From: Hesseltinella vesiculosa
Lineage: Eukaryota; Mucoromycota; Mucoromycetes; Mucorales; Cunninghamellaceae
Assembly: GCA_002104935.1 (NCBI GenBank)
Contig: MCGT01000015.1
Span: 310,001 to 374,000, forward strand
DNA: 64,000 bases
Direction of reading: 5' to 3'
In this document: positions 20,236 through 30,371 of the stretch, one piece after another
Position numbering within the stretch: position 1 is the first letter of the stretch
How the letters are laid out: every line of letters begins with the position of its first letter
Position numbers and translations under genes: made by a program
Notes under the pieces: generated by a model
The model's database searches: none
Seen by the model: the letters and a program-made list of their open reading frames with translations, nothing else
What the model was told of the DNA's origin: nothing

Positions 20236-22499
20236 AAGAATACAAAGCTACCATCCCATGTTGTAGTAATAAAATCAAACTCTGCTTCAAAGGCGTCGCT
20301 TGAGGCTTTATGAGGGATTTTTCACCTGCAGTAATACTATCTCCATATCTAAGCGCGCTACATCGCCAAACCTGTCGTAAGAACTGTATTTCTGTTTTTT
20401 TTTTTCGCCACCCAGAGGTCATGCAATTGTACTCAAGGAAAGGCGCTAACACCTCTTCGTTTGGGATATTTTTTTTCTGCGCACATGCAGTCGACTAGGC
20501 ATTCATACACAGGGCAACTCCAAATCAATTCGGATATCCAGCCTTTTCCAAAACAATCCAAAATCATGTATGCGCCAGCTAGGAGTCGATGGCACGCTGT
20601 GCGGAGGCTGAATATGGAGGCCCCACTTTCTCTCCATTTTTTTTTTTTTTTTTTAAAAAAAAAAGCAACGCTGCACAGCATTTTTGAGTGATTAGATCGA
20701 TGTGTCATTTTGAGAGAATGTGAAAATGCATGAAAGATGATGATTAGGAAAAAAATCAGATCGATTGGTAAAGATCGCCAACCACACTTTTGGTCAGTTT
20801 CGTTATAGCACCTCCGATTCCTTAGCCAAAAAAAAAAAATGGAGAATCAAAAATTACAGCGCAACACTGCTCTAAATAAATTCACCTAAATTTTGCATAC
20901 CAGTGCAGCATGGTGAGAAATGGCTTTGAATAATAGTTGCAGCCCCCTCAATCACCAGAGGGCTGGGTGAGAAGGCCGGCAAGCATCCACTAAAATTAAT
21001 TTCGCACAAACTTTGATTTTGCAGTACCGGCACTGTCTCGCGCACTTGAAAAGTTGTAGCAGATCACCCGATTGGGTTCACTCGCCAAAGATCTTTTATA
21101 CACAGCTCTTAGAAATACTTGGTGACTGGCAAGTTGGTGGTTCCAATATACGACACAAAATAAACAAAAAGAATGAAAGAGTCTCTCCTTAATTTTTTTT
21201 TTTTTTTTTGCATTTGGGTTCGGGTGACGTTGGATAGGCATCCAAAAACAGAAACACATTTTAATGAACGATTTCTAGCCCTGTGTCCTTGAATTCTCTG
21301 AAGCTCATCGCTCGTTTTTGATTTATCGACCATACGAGATGGAAGTAGAAGAACCCCCCCCCCACAAAAAAAAAAAAAAAAAGAAAAAGGAAACGACTTC
21401 CGCTAGAAACAACATGGCAGCCAAAGGTTCCAAATTTTTGGGCATACCAGACACCTCACCGATCAAGCCTAAATTTTGAACATGCATGGCATAGGATATC
21501 CTGTAACCTATGACAAAGGACGTGACGCTCGCAGCTATAAATTGGCTGGGTTCTTTAATTTATAAACGATAAATGAGTGAATAAGAAGAAGCGAGTCATG
21601 CCGTGAGCCGCTGGCAAGTTCATGATGCCTCGCGGCGGAGTTGTTATTTTGGGATGGGTGCATGAAACGTCAGTGACTTTACTGGGTGGCCATTTTTTAA
21701 GTTTGAATAGTAGAGATGGAAGCATCAAACGCATGGCTGCTCTTTGTTTTGCAGGTATGGATCCGATGCTTTCGGTTCCTCACGCACAGTTTTAAATCAG
21801 CCACCACAGAGACACGCATCACAATGAAACAAATGGAGACCAGAATAAAAAAGGGCTTGGATTTATTTGGGAAGGGTCCCTTTTCTTTTTCTACTCAACG
21901 TGCGTCAAGGGTTCTGGACGCGTGCTCTTTCCCTTGATCATTGTCAAGGCAGGGTGCGAATTTTTTCATGTAGATAACTTAAACGGTGATGGTGTGAACG
22001 TCTGCAAAAGGATGCCCTCCTCTCCTCTGTGATAAATTCAATGTGGGTTGGCTACTCCTTTTACTTTCCAAAGTATCCTCCTTCCATGCAACCACACATA
22101 TGGAAGGACCCTTATTACTGGAAAAAGGGAGAGACGGTTTTGAAATGACTTGCAGATGCCGCCGTGTTCTTTTTTTAATTTTAAAACAGAAACACTTCAT
22201 GAGTGACAGAAAAATGAGCTAGCCGTCGGTGTGATTAGGATGGACTGGTTCTTTAAGCGATCAAGAGGACATGCAAGCATGAGTTTATTTCTCAGGAAAA
22301 GTGTACGTGTAGGGGGGAGGGGGATGGCTGACGCATGGGTGAGGCTGTCAATCAAAAAAGAGAGGGGGGTAAAGTTAGGTAGTATGTGAATCATGCTGAA
22401 TTATGTATGTTCATAAACATGGGAGCACTTTAAAGGATGGGTGAGGTGTATATGAAAAAAAAGGAGACAAAAAAAAGTATGGAGCAAAGAGAAGTGGTA

Positions 22500-23808
22500 T
22501 CAAGGCAAAGAATACATGTGGCCCATGGTCTGTTTTTGGACAACGGATTGTTGGAAGCGGCGCAATTGCTCGTTTTCTTGCGCCAAACGTTCTAGCTCGG
22601 CAAGAATGGTCATTTGCGTGGACTTGAGATGTTGAATGTGCTGGACGGCTATGACAAAAAAAAAAAAAAAAAAAAGGTGAGGAGGCGCGGGGTTTGAAAT
22701 GGCGAAGATGCCGGCATGGAGCCTTACTTCGATGCAAGAGAGCGACTTTGCTCATTTTCTTGTTGAGGCAAGTAGGCAATTCATTGCGGAGCTCTTCAAA
22801 TCCACACTTGATCTGGGCACGGCGTTTTTGCTCGCTTTGTATATGGATTTGGCGGCGTAGTTCGTTGTTGGTGTTGGCGTGGTGGAGGGAGGGGGGTGAG
22901 GAGGAGGAAGTGGGTGAAGAGGACAGGGTGTTTGAGTGGGAGAGGATGGGAGTAGTGGTGGTGGAGGAGACACGCATGGGGGGTGACGAGTAGACGGCGG
23001 TATTGGTCATGCAAGCATTGACCATGTCGACGTGCTCGAGTTTCATGGTGACAGGTGAGGTTGAGGTTGTGTGGGAGTGGGTGGTGGTGATAGAAGAGCT
23101 GGAGGCGGAGGAGCAGGACGAGGAAGTGGACATCATGGGCCAATTAAATGGGGAGGAGGAAGGTGTTGGGGTGGTGGACAACAGGTGGGCCATGCTGGGC
23201 GTGGGCAAGGATGTGGAGGCAGGCAAAGCAGGCAAGGGTGTGGTGGGTAGACCTGAGGACGAGCGCCGTTGCTTTTTGCGTTGATGAGGTGATGACGGTG
23301 GCGAAGTGATGACGGCGGGATCGTTGTTGTCCTGGTAGTGTTGAGCAGGGGGACCAGCGGAAGGCATCATAGTGGAACTCTCTTGCATGATTTCCTGAAA
23401 TAGGTCCGATACAGCGGCGTTGCTGGTGTGGAGGGTGGTAGAGGTGGAGGAAGACGAGAGCATGGTGTGAGGTAAGAGCGATGGGGTGGAAGGATGGTCG
23501 GGTTGGATGGTTTCGGTCATCACCAAAGGTGTAGGCATGAGGGGATCGGAAGTCAGTGAGGGTGAGAGATCCATTGTGGTTGTCCGAGAGGTAAGGTTTG
23601 GGCTGTGATGCAATGCGAAGCTACCTTGTGGGTAAAAAGAAGGTTCTTGATCGACTAGGACGAAATGAGAGTGAAAAAATGAGGAGACATCCAACGATTG
23701 TCTAGGTGGAGTGAGCCACTTACCAGGGTAGATCATGGATGAATTGTCTTCCAGCTTATTAGAATCGAATGGATAATAATCCAGCGTCGATTCTAATAAT
23801 TTATTCAT
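22500..23808 (-). CDS. bHLH-leucine-zipper transcription factor
   Basis: 386 aa, exons 23724-23808, 22728-23654, 22500-22648. The long middle part is Ser/Thr/Pro-rich and presumably regulatory. The bHLH begins at RRQIHIQSEQKRRAQI: the basic region has the H-E-R triad of E-box (CACGTG) binders such as Max, Mlx and USF. Helix 1 is GFEELRNELPTC, the loop is short, and helix 2 starts KKMSKVALLHRTVQHIQHLK across the last intron. A leucine zipper follows (LAELERLAQENEQLRRFQQ), and the protein stops soon after (HMYSLP). The factor is nuclear, probably a homo- or heterodimer. Close relatives in fungi act in lipid or phosphate regulation, but the target genes cannot be inferred. Confidence 0.9.
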
Positions 23809-24748
23809 GCCAAGGAATAGAGAAGTTAATAGAGATTGAAAAGAAGGATCGAAAATCTAAAAAAAGTGGATGCGACAATTGAAGGCAACAGGTGCAACAG
23901 GAACGATTAAAAAAAAAAAGAAAGAGAGAAGAAACAAAGGAGAGGGTTGTACAAGATGATCTTTTTTTGTTTAGGAGCAAAGGGAACTTGAAGTGCTAAT
24001 TATAAATCAGGAAAGAGATGAAGGGGAACAGGTCAAGGTCAATGGAAAAAAAAAAAAAAAAAAGCAGTAATGGAAAAGGGGAAAAACCAAAGCTGAGTTT
24101 GCTGCGCTTTTATTCGACGGTTTGAAGAAGAAAAGAGAAAGGAGTAAACTATGCAAAAAGGGAATAACCCCCTTTTTATTTCATCTAAAAAAGATGAGAC
24201 CCACGCATACAAACCAGCACAGCTTCTATGCTATTTTACACCCAAAAAAATAAGCACTCCCACTAAAATGATTTTCATCGGCCACTTCTTAAAAAGGGTC
24301 AGGAAAAAACCCTCCATTGAGCGTTTTTAAGGGGGAAGCGAATAATAAAGGAGAGTTGCGTTTGAATTCTCTTCCGACGCTTCATGTCTTGCTTTTTTTT
24401 GACAGGGAGATTATGCAAAACAAGACAATAACGATCTTCCTCTGAGGCAAATTTGTGCAACCATGCATTGAAATGATATTTTTTCGTCTTATTGGGAAAA
24501 GAAAAATGAAGCCTAACAATTCTTTTTTTACTTTTTGAATGGTCTACATGAATGGTGTCTAAGGAGATGGCGCTCCGGAAAAAAAAAGTATGGGCAAGGG
24601 GAGGATGTGAAAAATAATGTGTACAAAAGGGATGAAGCGAGAAGTCTAACGATAAAAAAAGCTGGATGCAAAAAAAAAAAAAAAAAAAAAAAAAACGGTG
24701 GAGTGTGGGGGTGGAGAGAGAGGGAGGCAATAGATTTTTTTTTTTTTT
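23809..24748. other. Intergenic, bHLH promoter and PPR 3' flank
   Basis: A/T-rich spacer with A runs at 24044-24063 and 24669-24693 and T runs near 24735-24750. A minus-strand frame at 24299-24730 begins with poly-Phe and is not family-like. No RNA gene seen. Confidence 0.5.
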
Positions 24749-26471
24749 TTACCACTGCGACTTGAGGTTGGCAGATGGCTTGTAACCAAAGGTTTCCATT
24801 TCTTCCAAGACCAAGTGGAATCGAGGATCACGGGCACGAGCAAGACGGTTGGCCAAAATATTATAAGTAAGGCGAGGTGGGGTCATGCCTTTGGATTTCA
24901 TTTCTTCAAGGTAGACAAAGACCTCTTCGTAGTCACGCTGATCACAAGTGATGGCAATCATCTTGGCATAGGTGTCCGAGTTAGGGGTGACGTTGGATTT
25001 CTTGAGCTCTTGGATAACAACCTGCCCCATGCCCTTCATCTTGGCCAAGTAACAGGCATCCAAGACAGCATTAAAGGTATCCGTGTTGGGAGTCACGCCG
25101 AGTTGTTCAGCTTCACGATAAGTAGCGACAGTTCGGCCGATGTCCTTGGCCAAACCACAGGCTTGGACAACCATGTTGAAAGCAGCCACATCCACGTTGT
25201 TGCCTTCCTTTTTGATTTCTTCCAGCAAATAATACGCTTTGTCGATGTGGTCAACGTTCTCGCTCAATTGCACACTGATAGCAAAGGTCGATCGCTTGGT
25301 GGGTTCGACACCAGACGTGCGCATGATATCCAACACATGGAAGGCATTCTTGAGATCGCCTTTGACGACAAAGGCCTCCATAAGTGGGATAAAGTAGTGT
25401 TCCTTGTATGGATAGCCATTGTTGCTTAATTGACGGATCACTTCGCTAGCCATGGCTGTGTTGCCCGTCTTGCCGCTGAGTCGCAGCACTTGCAAACAAG
25501 TACCTTCATCTGGTCGCAATCCATACTTGTTCACTGTCTTTTCCCACATGGCAACCATGGCCTCGGTCTAGATCGAAAGAAGAAAGAATTGGATCCAAGG
25601 TCTGCTTTTTGTTTTTCACCTTTACCTTGTCATTGATGGCTGTGACGCGTACCAGATCCATTAACATACGAGGTTCAGTGCCCACTGGCAGTTGCAAAGC
25701 TTCAGCTTCACTCAAGCATTGCAAGGCAGTGTCAGCGTCGGCGTTTTCAAAACAGCAGTGAACTGCATAGTTGAAAGTCAGCAGGGTGGGGTCCACATGG
25801 AGCGTTTTCATGGAATCCAGCCATTGCTTCACTTTAGCGAGATCATTGGCGCTGGTCGCACCACGGACAAGGTGCTGATAAGACATAGGCGTCAGTTCCA
25901 CCGATTGCTCCTTCATCATTTCCACCAGAGCTTCTTGTTTAGAGCAGGCATCTTTGTAGGTAGCCAAGGACTAAAAAAGGGAGTTGAGCATAAAATGGCG
26001 AGGTTTGGGGAATGGGGGTGATTACGTCTAGAATAATGTTAAAGCTGTCAACGGTAGGCTTGATGGCCTGGTCAATCATTTCCTTGAGCGTGGCAATGGC
26101 TTTGTCGGATTGGCCAGCGCGGGTATAAGCAATCAACAGGGCGTTGTAGGTGACTTGGTCAAACTTGATTTTGTTGGCTTTGATTTCTTCAGTGATGGCC
26201 AGGACCTCCTTCAAGGCAGCATGGGATCGCTTACGCAGAGCACCAGCAAGCTTGTGGTTGTACACAGACAATGGTGCTGTAGGGTGGCTGACACGAATGA
26301 TGTTCTTTGTCGCTTCACTTTCCGTGTTGACCATGCGCACTGGTAATAGAAAAAATAAATCATACATTCTTCCCATGTCTATGCGCATCGACTGTGCCTA
26401 CCTTGCAAACGTCCCATAGGACGCTGCGACAACATTGACTGGCGTTGCTGTGTTAAAAGACGTCGAAACAT
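24749..26471 (-). CDS. Mitochondrial pentatricopeptide-repeat protein
   Basis: 515 aa, four exons: 26402-26471, 26026-26339, 25626-25970, 24749-25567. The N-terminus MFRRLLTQQRQSMLSQRPMG is Arg/Gln-rich and fits a mitochondrial presequence. Helical-hairpin PPR units follow one another, for example FDQVTYNALLIAYTRAGQSD, VDVAAFNMVVQACGLAKDIG, PNTDTFNAVLDACYLAKMKG, PNSDTYAKMIAITCDQRDYE and PPRLTYNILANRLARARD. I count roughly eight to ten units. PPR proteins bind organellar RNA and act in its stability or translation; the specific RNA target cannot be told. There is no SMR or endonuclease tail. Confidence 0.88.
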
Positions 26472-26597
26472 GCTGATCGATGCACTTGTTGAAATAATAA
26501 CAGAGTGAAAGGGGGGGGGGGCGCTAGGCCCAACCAGCCACTCTTTTTTTTTTTTTTTCCTGTTGACATGGCGGGGTTGGAAATGTGCTGGATGGGT

Positions 26598-26599
<2 letters not shown>

Positions 26600-26628
<29 letters not shown>
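26600..26628. repeat. 29-base A tract
   Basis: An unbroken run of A in the 200-bp divergent spacer between the PPR gene (-) and the HAUS8-like gene (+). A T run and a G run lie just to its left. It is one of the two longest homopolymers in the window. Confidence 0.85.
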
Positions 26629-26630
<2 letters not shown>

Positions 26631-26671
26631 TGCAAATGGAAAGAGTTCCTTTTTCGTGTTTCGCTTGAACG

Positions 26672-27690
26672 ATGACCATGACAAACCATCGTACGGATTC
26701 CCATTCAATCACCTACATTCAAAACTCGCTATCCAACCTGATGAATCGAAAACGTCGGTTCCCTATGGAGAAAGAGCCGCCTCCTAAACGCTTGTCGCTG
26801 ACACCCCTCACCAACACAACTTTTCCAACAAAGAACACCTCCACCACCGTTTTAAAGATACCTTCTCAACCTATACCCACGGATGAATATACCACAGAAA
26901 AGGTAAGAGGTCGACCCCAACCACTGCATTTGCTCACCCTCCTTTTCATGCTAAAAATATATATTCTAGCGGGACTCCCCTTCTTCCAACGAGCAAGATG
27001 TACTTCGACTGTATGCTCGCTATCTCCAATGGGAATGGGTAGCCATTGGTACAGAACAGACCGTCGAACAGAAAAAATCAGAGATCAAGGTATGCTGTAC
27101 TTGCGCTGGCCCAAAGCTCACCAAGCTCTGTCTCTCTCTTTCGTTCTAGTGCCACTGGGACGAGTTGCAACGAACCTATAACCAAGCTCAATATCAGAAA
27201 CGACTCAAAGATATCCTCCCTTACGATCAAGATTTGCTCATGCATGAATGGCGGGTGGGTTTTTATACACTGGCCATGGACTGCAAACAAACAAACTTTT
27301 TTTTTTTTTTTTTCCTCGACCAGTCCAAGCATTTGGGCCCAATTCGACGAGATTTGAATAGGTTGGTCAGTCAGGCTGATTTGCCCAGCCTCTCTGATTA
27401 TCGTAAGTAGGACTTGCTTCTATCCCCCGTAGGTTCTCATTATTTTCGACATGGCCAGGTCTCTGTGACGAACGGTTGGGCCAGGCAATAGCCCACTTGG
27501 AGCGTTTGGAGCAGGTACGAGGAAAAATAGATGAGAGGGAGTGATGCTGACCAAGTTTGTTCAGTACCTCTTTGAAGACGTCTACCGCAAGGAAATGGAC
27601 AAGCTGAACAAATGTACCTGTCTGATGAAGGAAATGAAAAAAGAATACCTGGATATCCGTTACCGGTGTGCGACCTGGAACCTGGACTGA
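26672..27690 (+). CDS. Coiled-coil protein with QWRF-like motif (HAUS8/AUG8-like candidate)
   Basis: 238 aa, six exons: 26672-26902, 26970-27089, 27150-27254, 27324-27402, 27459-27514, 27565-27690. All junctions are GT-AG and in phase. A basic, Ser/Pro/Thr-rich N-terminus is followed by LYARYLQWEWVAIGTEQTVE, QKK, then CHWDELQRTYNQAQYQKRL and ILPYDQDLLMHEWRSKHLGP. This order (xxLQWxW, E-rich helix, W, KR-L-x-x-IL, L-x-x-W) is like the plant QWRF/AUG8 and animal HAUS8 augmin subunit. Augmin recruits gamma-tubulin to microtubule sides, and subunit 8 binds microtubules through its basic N-terminus. The assignment is by motif pattern only. Start could instead be the internal ATG at the MNRKRR segment. 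Confidence 0.55.
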
Positions 27691-27723
27691 CAGGATATAG
27701 CTTATCAAAATTTTATCAAAACC

Positions 27724-27729
27724 AATAAA
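27724..27729 (+). terminator. Poly(A) signal of HAUS8-like gene
   Basis: AATAAA 33 bases after the stop codon at 27690. Confidence 0.5.
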
Positions 27730-27760
27730 CATACTACGCATTAAATATAAATAAAAAAAA

Positions 27761-27763
<3 letters not shown>

Positions 27764-27795
<32 letters not shown>
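27764..27795. repeat. (GA)n microsatellite
   Basis: About 16 unbroken GA units in the spacer between two convergent genes, following an A run. Confidence 0.85.
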
Positions 27796-27799
<4 letters not shown>

Positions 27800-27927
27800 G
27801 TCATAGTAGGAAAGGGAAGGTAAGAGAGGTAGATGTGTATGTACAGAAAAAAAAAAAGGAATCAAAGGAGGATGTACAGAATGGCAGCGGGTTTGCAAGA
27901 GTGCGCCTTGTTTTTGTGGGTCTCCAA

Positions 27928-28117
27928 TTACACAGTCGAGTGTCTAAATTGCACATGATGGTCGATATGTTCATGGTGCTGTTGTAGCTGCTGCTGCTGC
28001 TGCTGGTGCAGCTGTTGAAGTTGGTGCTGTTGGTGCTGCTGCTGCTGGTGTTGTAGTTGTTGCGGCTGCTGCTGGTGTTGTAGTTGTTGCGGCTGCTGCT
28101 GCTGTTGTTGTTGCTGC

Positions 28118-28149
<32 letters not shown>

Positions 28150-29964
28150 GCGGGCACCTCCACATCCGTTTTCGGTGCGCAAATGACGGCTGAGAGCATC
28201 CATCCGAGCAAACGATCGATGGCACTTGCCACAGGAAAATGGCCGAATGCCAGAGTGCAGTTTTTCATGACGCAGTCGGTCGTGGTGGCGAGCAAAAGGA
28301 CGGCCACAGATGCTGCAAGGGTATGGCTTGTCAGGCGAGTGGACACGTATGTGGGCAGTCATGTTGAACTGGCTGGAGAACGACTTGCCACAGCCTTCGA
28401 CAGGACACGGAAAAGTGCCTTTCTGACCGCTGGAGCTGTTGCTTCGACGGATGGAGGATGAGCGGCGACGGGTCAGCGTGGTAGGAGCAGCGGCGGTGGC
28501 GGCGCCCATCAATGGACTGTGCGCAGGACTGGTGGAGGCCGAATGACTACGGGGCCGGCGCATAGGCCGGGAGGGCGCTGGTGAGAGCTGTTCTTGTGAG
28601 TCAGGAGGGGAAAAGGCGGCGACGAGCTCAGACGGGTGGAAATTCGGTTGGGAGGCGGGCGTCTGGCTAGCAGGAGGGGGGGTGGTCATGGAGGAGGGCA
28701 GAAGGCCCCACGTCAGTTCCGACGGGTCAAACAGATCCAGCAAGTTGCTGACCCGAGGCGGCTCGGAGACTCGGCGAGGACGGGTGGTGACCAAGTGATC
28801 GGTCGAGAGATGGTGGGAAGCGACAGGCGGGGTGTGGACCAGACCGTCGGGCTGGGGCAAGAGCGAGGGCGAAGTCGACAGATCGTTGGAAAGCATGGGT
28901 GCAGCCGTGACAGGCATGGTGGTCATGGGCATCATGGTGGTGTTGGGGTCCATCAAAGACGAAGGGGTCAGTTCAAAGTCGCTTCCAGCAGGTGACGAGC
29001 TGAGCCAATCGGGAGCAGCAGCCATGGATGTGGCAGGATGAGCCATGGGTGCAATGGTGGAAGGGACGTGAGCAGCAGCCGATGACAGGACCATCATGGA
29101 CAGGTCATTGTGGCTCAGGCTACGGTGCAAGGCTTGCTCGTCAAACATGGAATTGCCGATGGTCGGATCCATCATCAGGTCCACAGCCACGAGCGACGAC
29201 TGCAGTTGTGAAGCAGACGACATGGCAGGATCGTTTATGAGTGCCGAGGAGCCCATGTCCGTTGTATGCATGGCAATCATCTGTTCCATGATATCGATCT
29301 GCTGCTGCATGCTCGTAGGCTGGATCAAGGGCGAGGTATGGTGGGAGTGTGGCTGTTGTTGAGAATAAGCCTGGGAATAGTCTTGTTGCACTGGAGGAGG
29401 AGCAGCAGCAGGAGAAGGAGCAGGCGAACGGTGCTGCTGCCGTTGGTACTGGGTGGGTAAGGCCGGTACGGGAGGGGGAGGCAGATCAAAATGACGGCCG
29501 CCGGAGGTGCGGACCGGTGTAGGCTCGGTGATGGAGATACACGGCTGGATATCCATACTGAGCTGGTGGGGCCGGTGTGATTTTTTCGATGGCTCCATTG
29601 GGGGAGGAGCAAGGGCGGGTTCACCAATGTCCAGGCAAGACACGGCATCGGATAATTGGAGAGTAGCAAATGAAGGGCTGGACGAAGGCAGGGGGGAGGT
29701 GTGGCCGACAGCCACAGGGTGTTGCTGCGGCGAAGAAAAGTAAGACGGAGAAGGTGAGGCTGTTGGATCTAGATGAGGAGACACATATCTTGGAGGGCCA
29801 AAGTCAAACGATGATGACTGTGTTTGTTGATAATGGCCAGCATTGGTTTGGCTGGTTTGCTGGTTGGGTGGGTGGCCGTTCCAGTCATCGCTCCAGGTGG
29901 TGTTGCTGATATCGCTGGGAAACGTGGGATCTAATACGTATACTGGCTGTCCGTTTGCATCCAT
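27928..29964 (-). CDS. Crz1-like C2H2 zinc-finger transcription factor, calcineurin-docking motif
   Basis: Intronless, 678 aa. Two classical fingers, CPVEGCGKSFSSQFNMTAH and CSICGRPFARHHDRLRHEKL (about residues 516-570), are followed by a third with a C-C-H-C layout (CGKCHRSFARMDALSRHLRT then a Cys). That ARxDALxRH-type third finger is typical of Crz1. Upstream, PCISIT at residues 141-146 (29527-29544) is a perfect PxIxIT calcineurin-docking site. The Ser/Pro/Gln-rich N-terminal half would be the phospho-regulated part. After the fingers comes a long glutamine tract, CAG-rich in DNA (about 27985-28150), then a short end. The protein probably moves to the nucleus upon Ca2+ signals. It is divergent from TOR over about 400 bp. 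Confidence 0.87.
27985..28150 (-). repeat. CAG/CAA polyglutamine repeat
   Basis: In-frame glutamine-coding triplet tract with interspersed His, Leu and Pro codons, in the C-terminal part of the Crz1-like gene. Mixed CAG/CAA use and interruptions suggest moderate length stability. Confidence 0.85.
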
Positions 29965-30371
29965 TTGTTCTTTTTAAACGCTGGAGAAGAAGACAGAATA
30001 ATAAAAAAAGGGGGAAAGGTCTGACTCTCCCTTTTCAGCCCTATAAAAAAAATAAAAAAATTCAAGGCTCATCATGTTACACAATGCAAAAAATATCACT
30101 TACACCGTTCCGTTCAAGCGCCAAACAATGGCAAAAAAAAAAAAAAAAAAAAAAAAGTAACCAGACGCATTTCGATGTCATTATGAAGAATCAATAAAGA
30201 GGTGATTTCTGTGACTGATCACCAGGCCCTTTCTCTCTTGTATCCCCCCGTGTGCGCGTTAGTTTGGAGAGGGATTCTGTCCAAATTTGGAAATGCGAAA
30301 AAAGTTGCCTTCTGTCTACTTTTTTTTCGCATTCTTTTCTTTTTTTTTTTTATTCTTGATTTATAGGTGCT
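29965..30371. promoter_or_regulatory. Shared divergent promoter region, Crz1-like / TOR
   Basis: The 407-bp spacer separates the two start codons. It contains a 23-base A run near 30134-30156 and T runs near 30322-30350. No TATA box was picked out. Both genes probably take their core promoters from here. Confidence 0.4.

Larger units (their letters stand above)
17854..22499. other. 4.6-kb gene-poor stretch
   Basis: No gene could be supported on either strand. All frames are short and most are broken by homopolymers. I looked for tRNA A and B boxes, snRNA starts and 5S-like sequence and saw none. Local structure includes T runs (18557-18571, 20638-20654, 21191-21209), a direct 17-base repeat at 18868/18888, a GC-richer block from about 19040 to 20000 with a repeated 14-base word, and an 18-base imperfect coding-like repeat at 20170-20235. 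The bHLH 3' UTR probably occupies the far right end. Confidence 0.5.

Noticed and set aside
24299..24730. Minus-strand frame of 143 codons next to the PPR stop
   Set aside because: Rich in Phe and Lys from homopolymers; probably 3' UTR or spacer.
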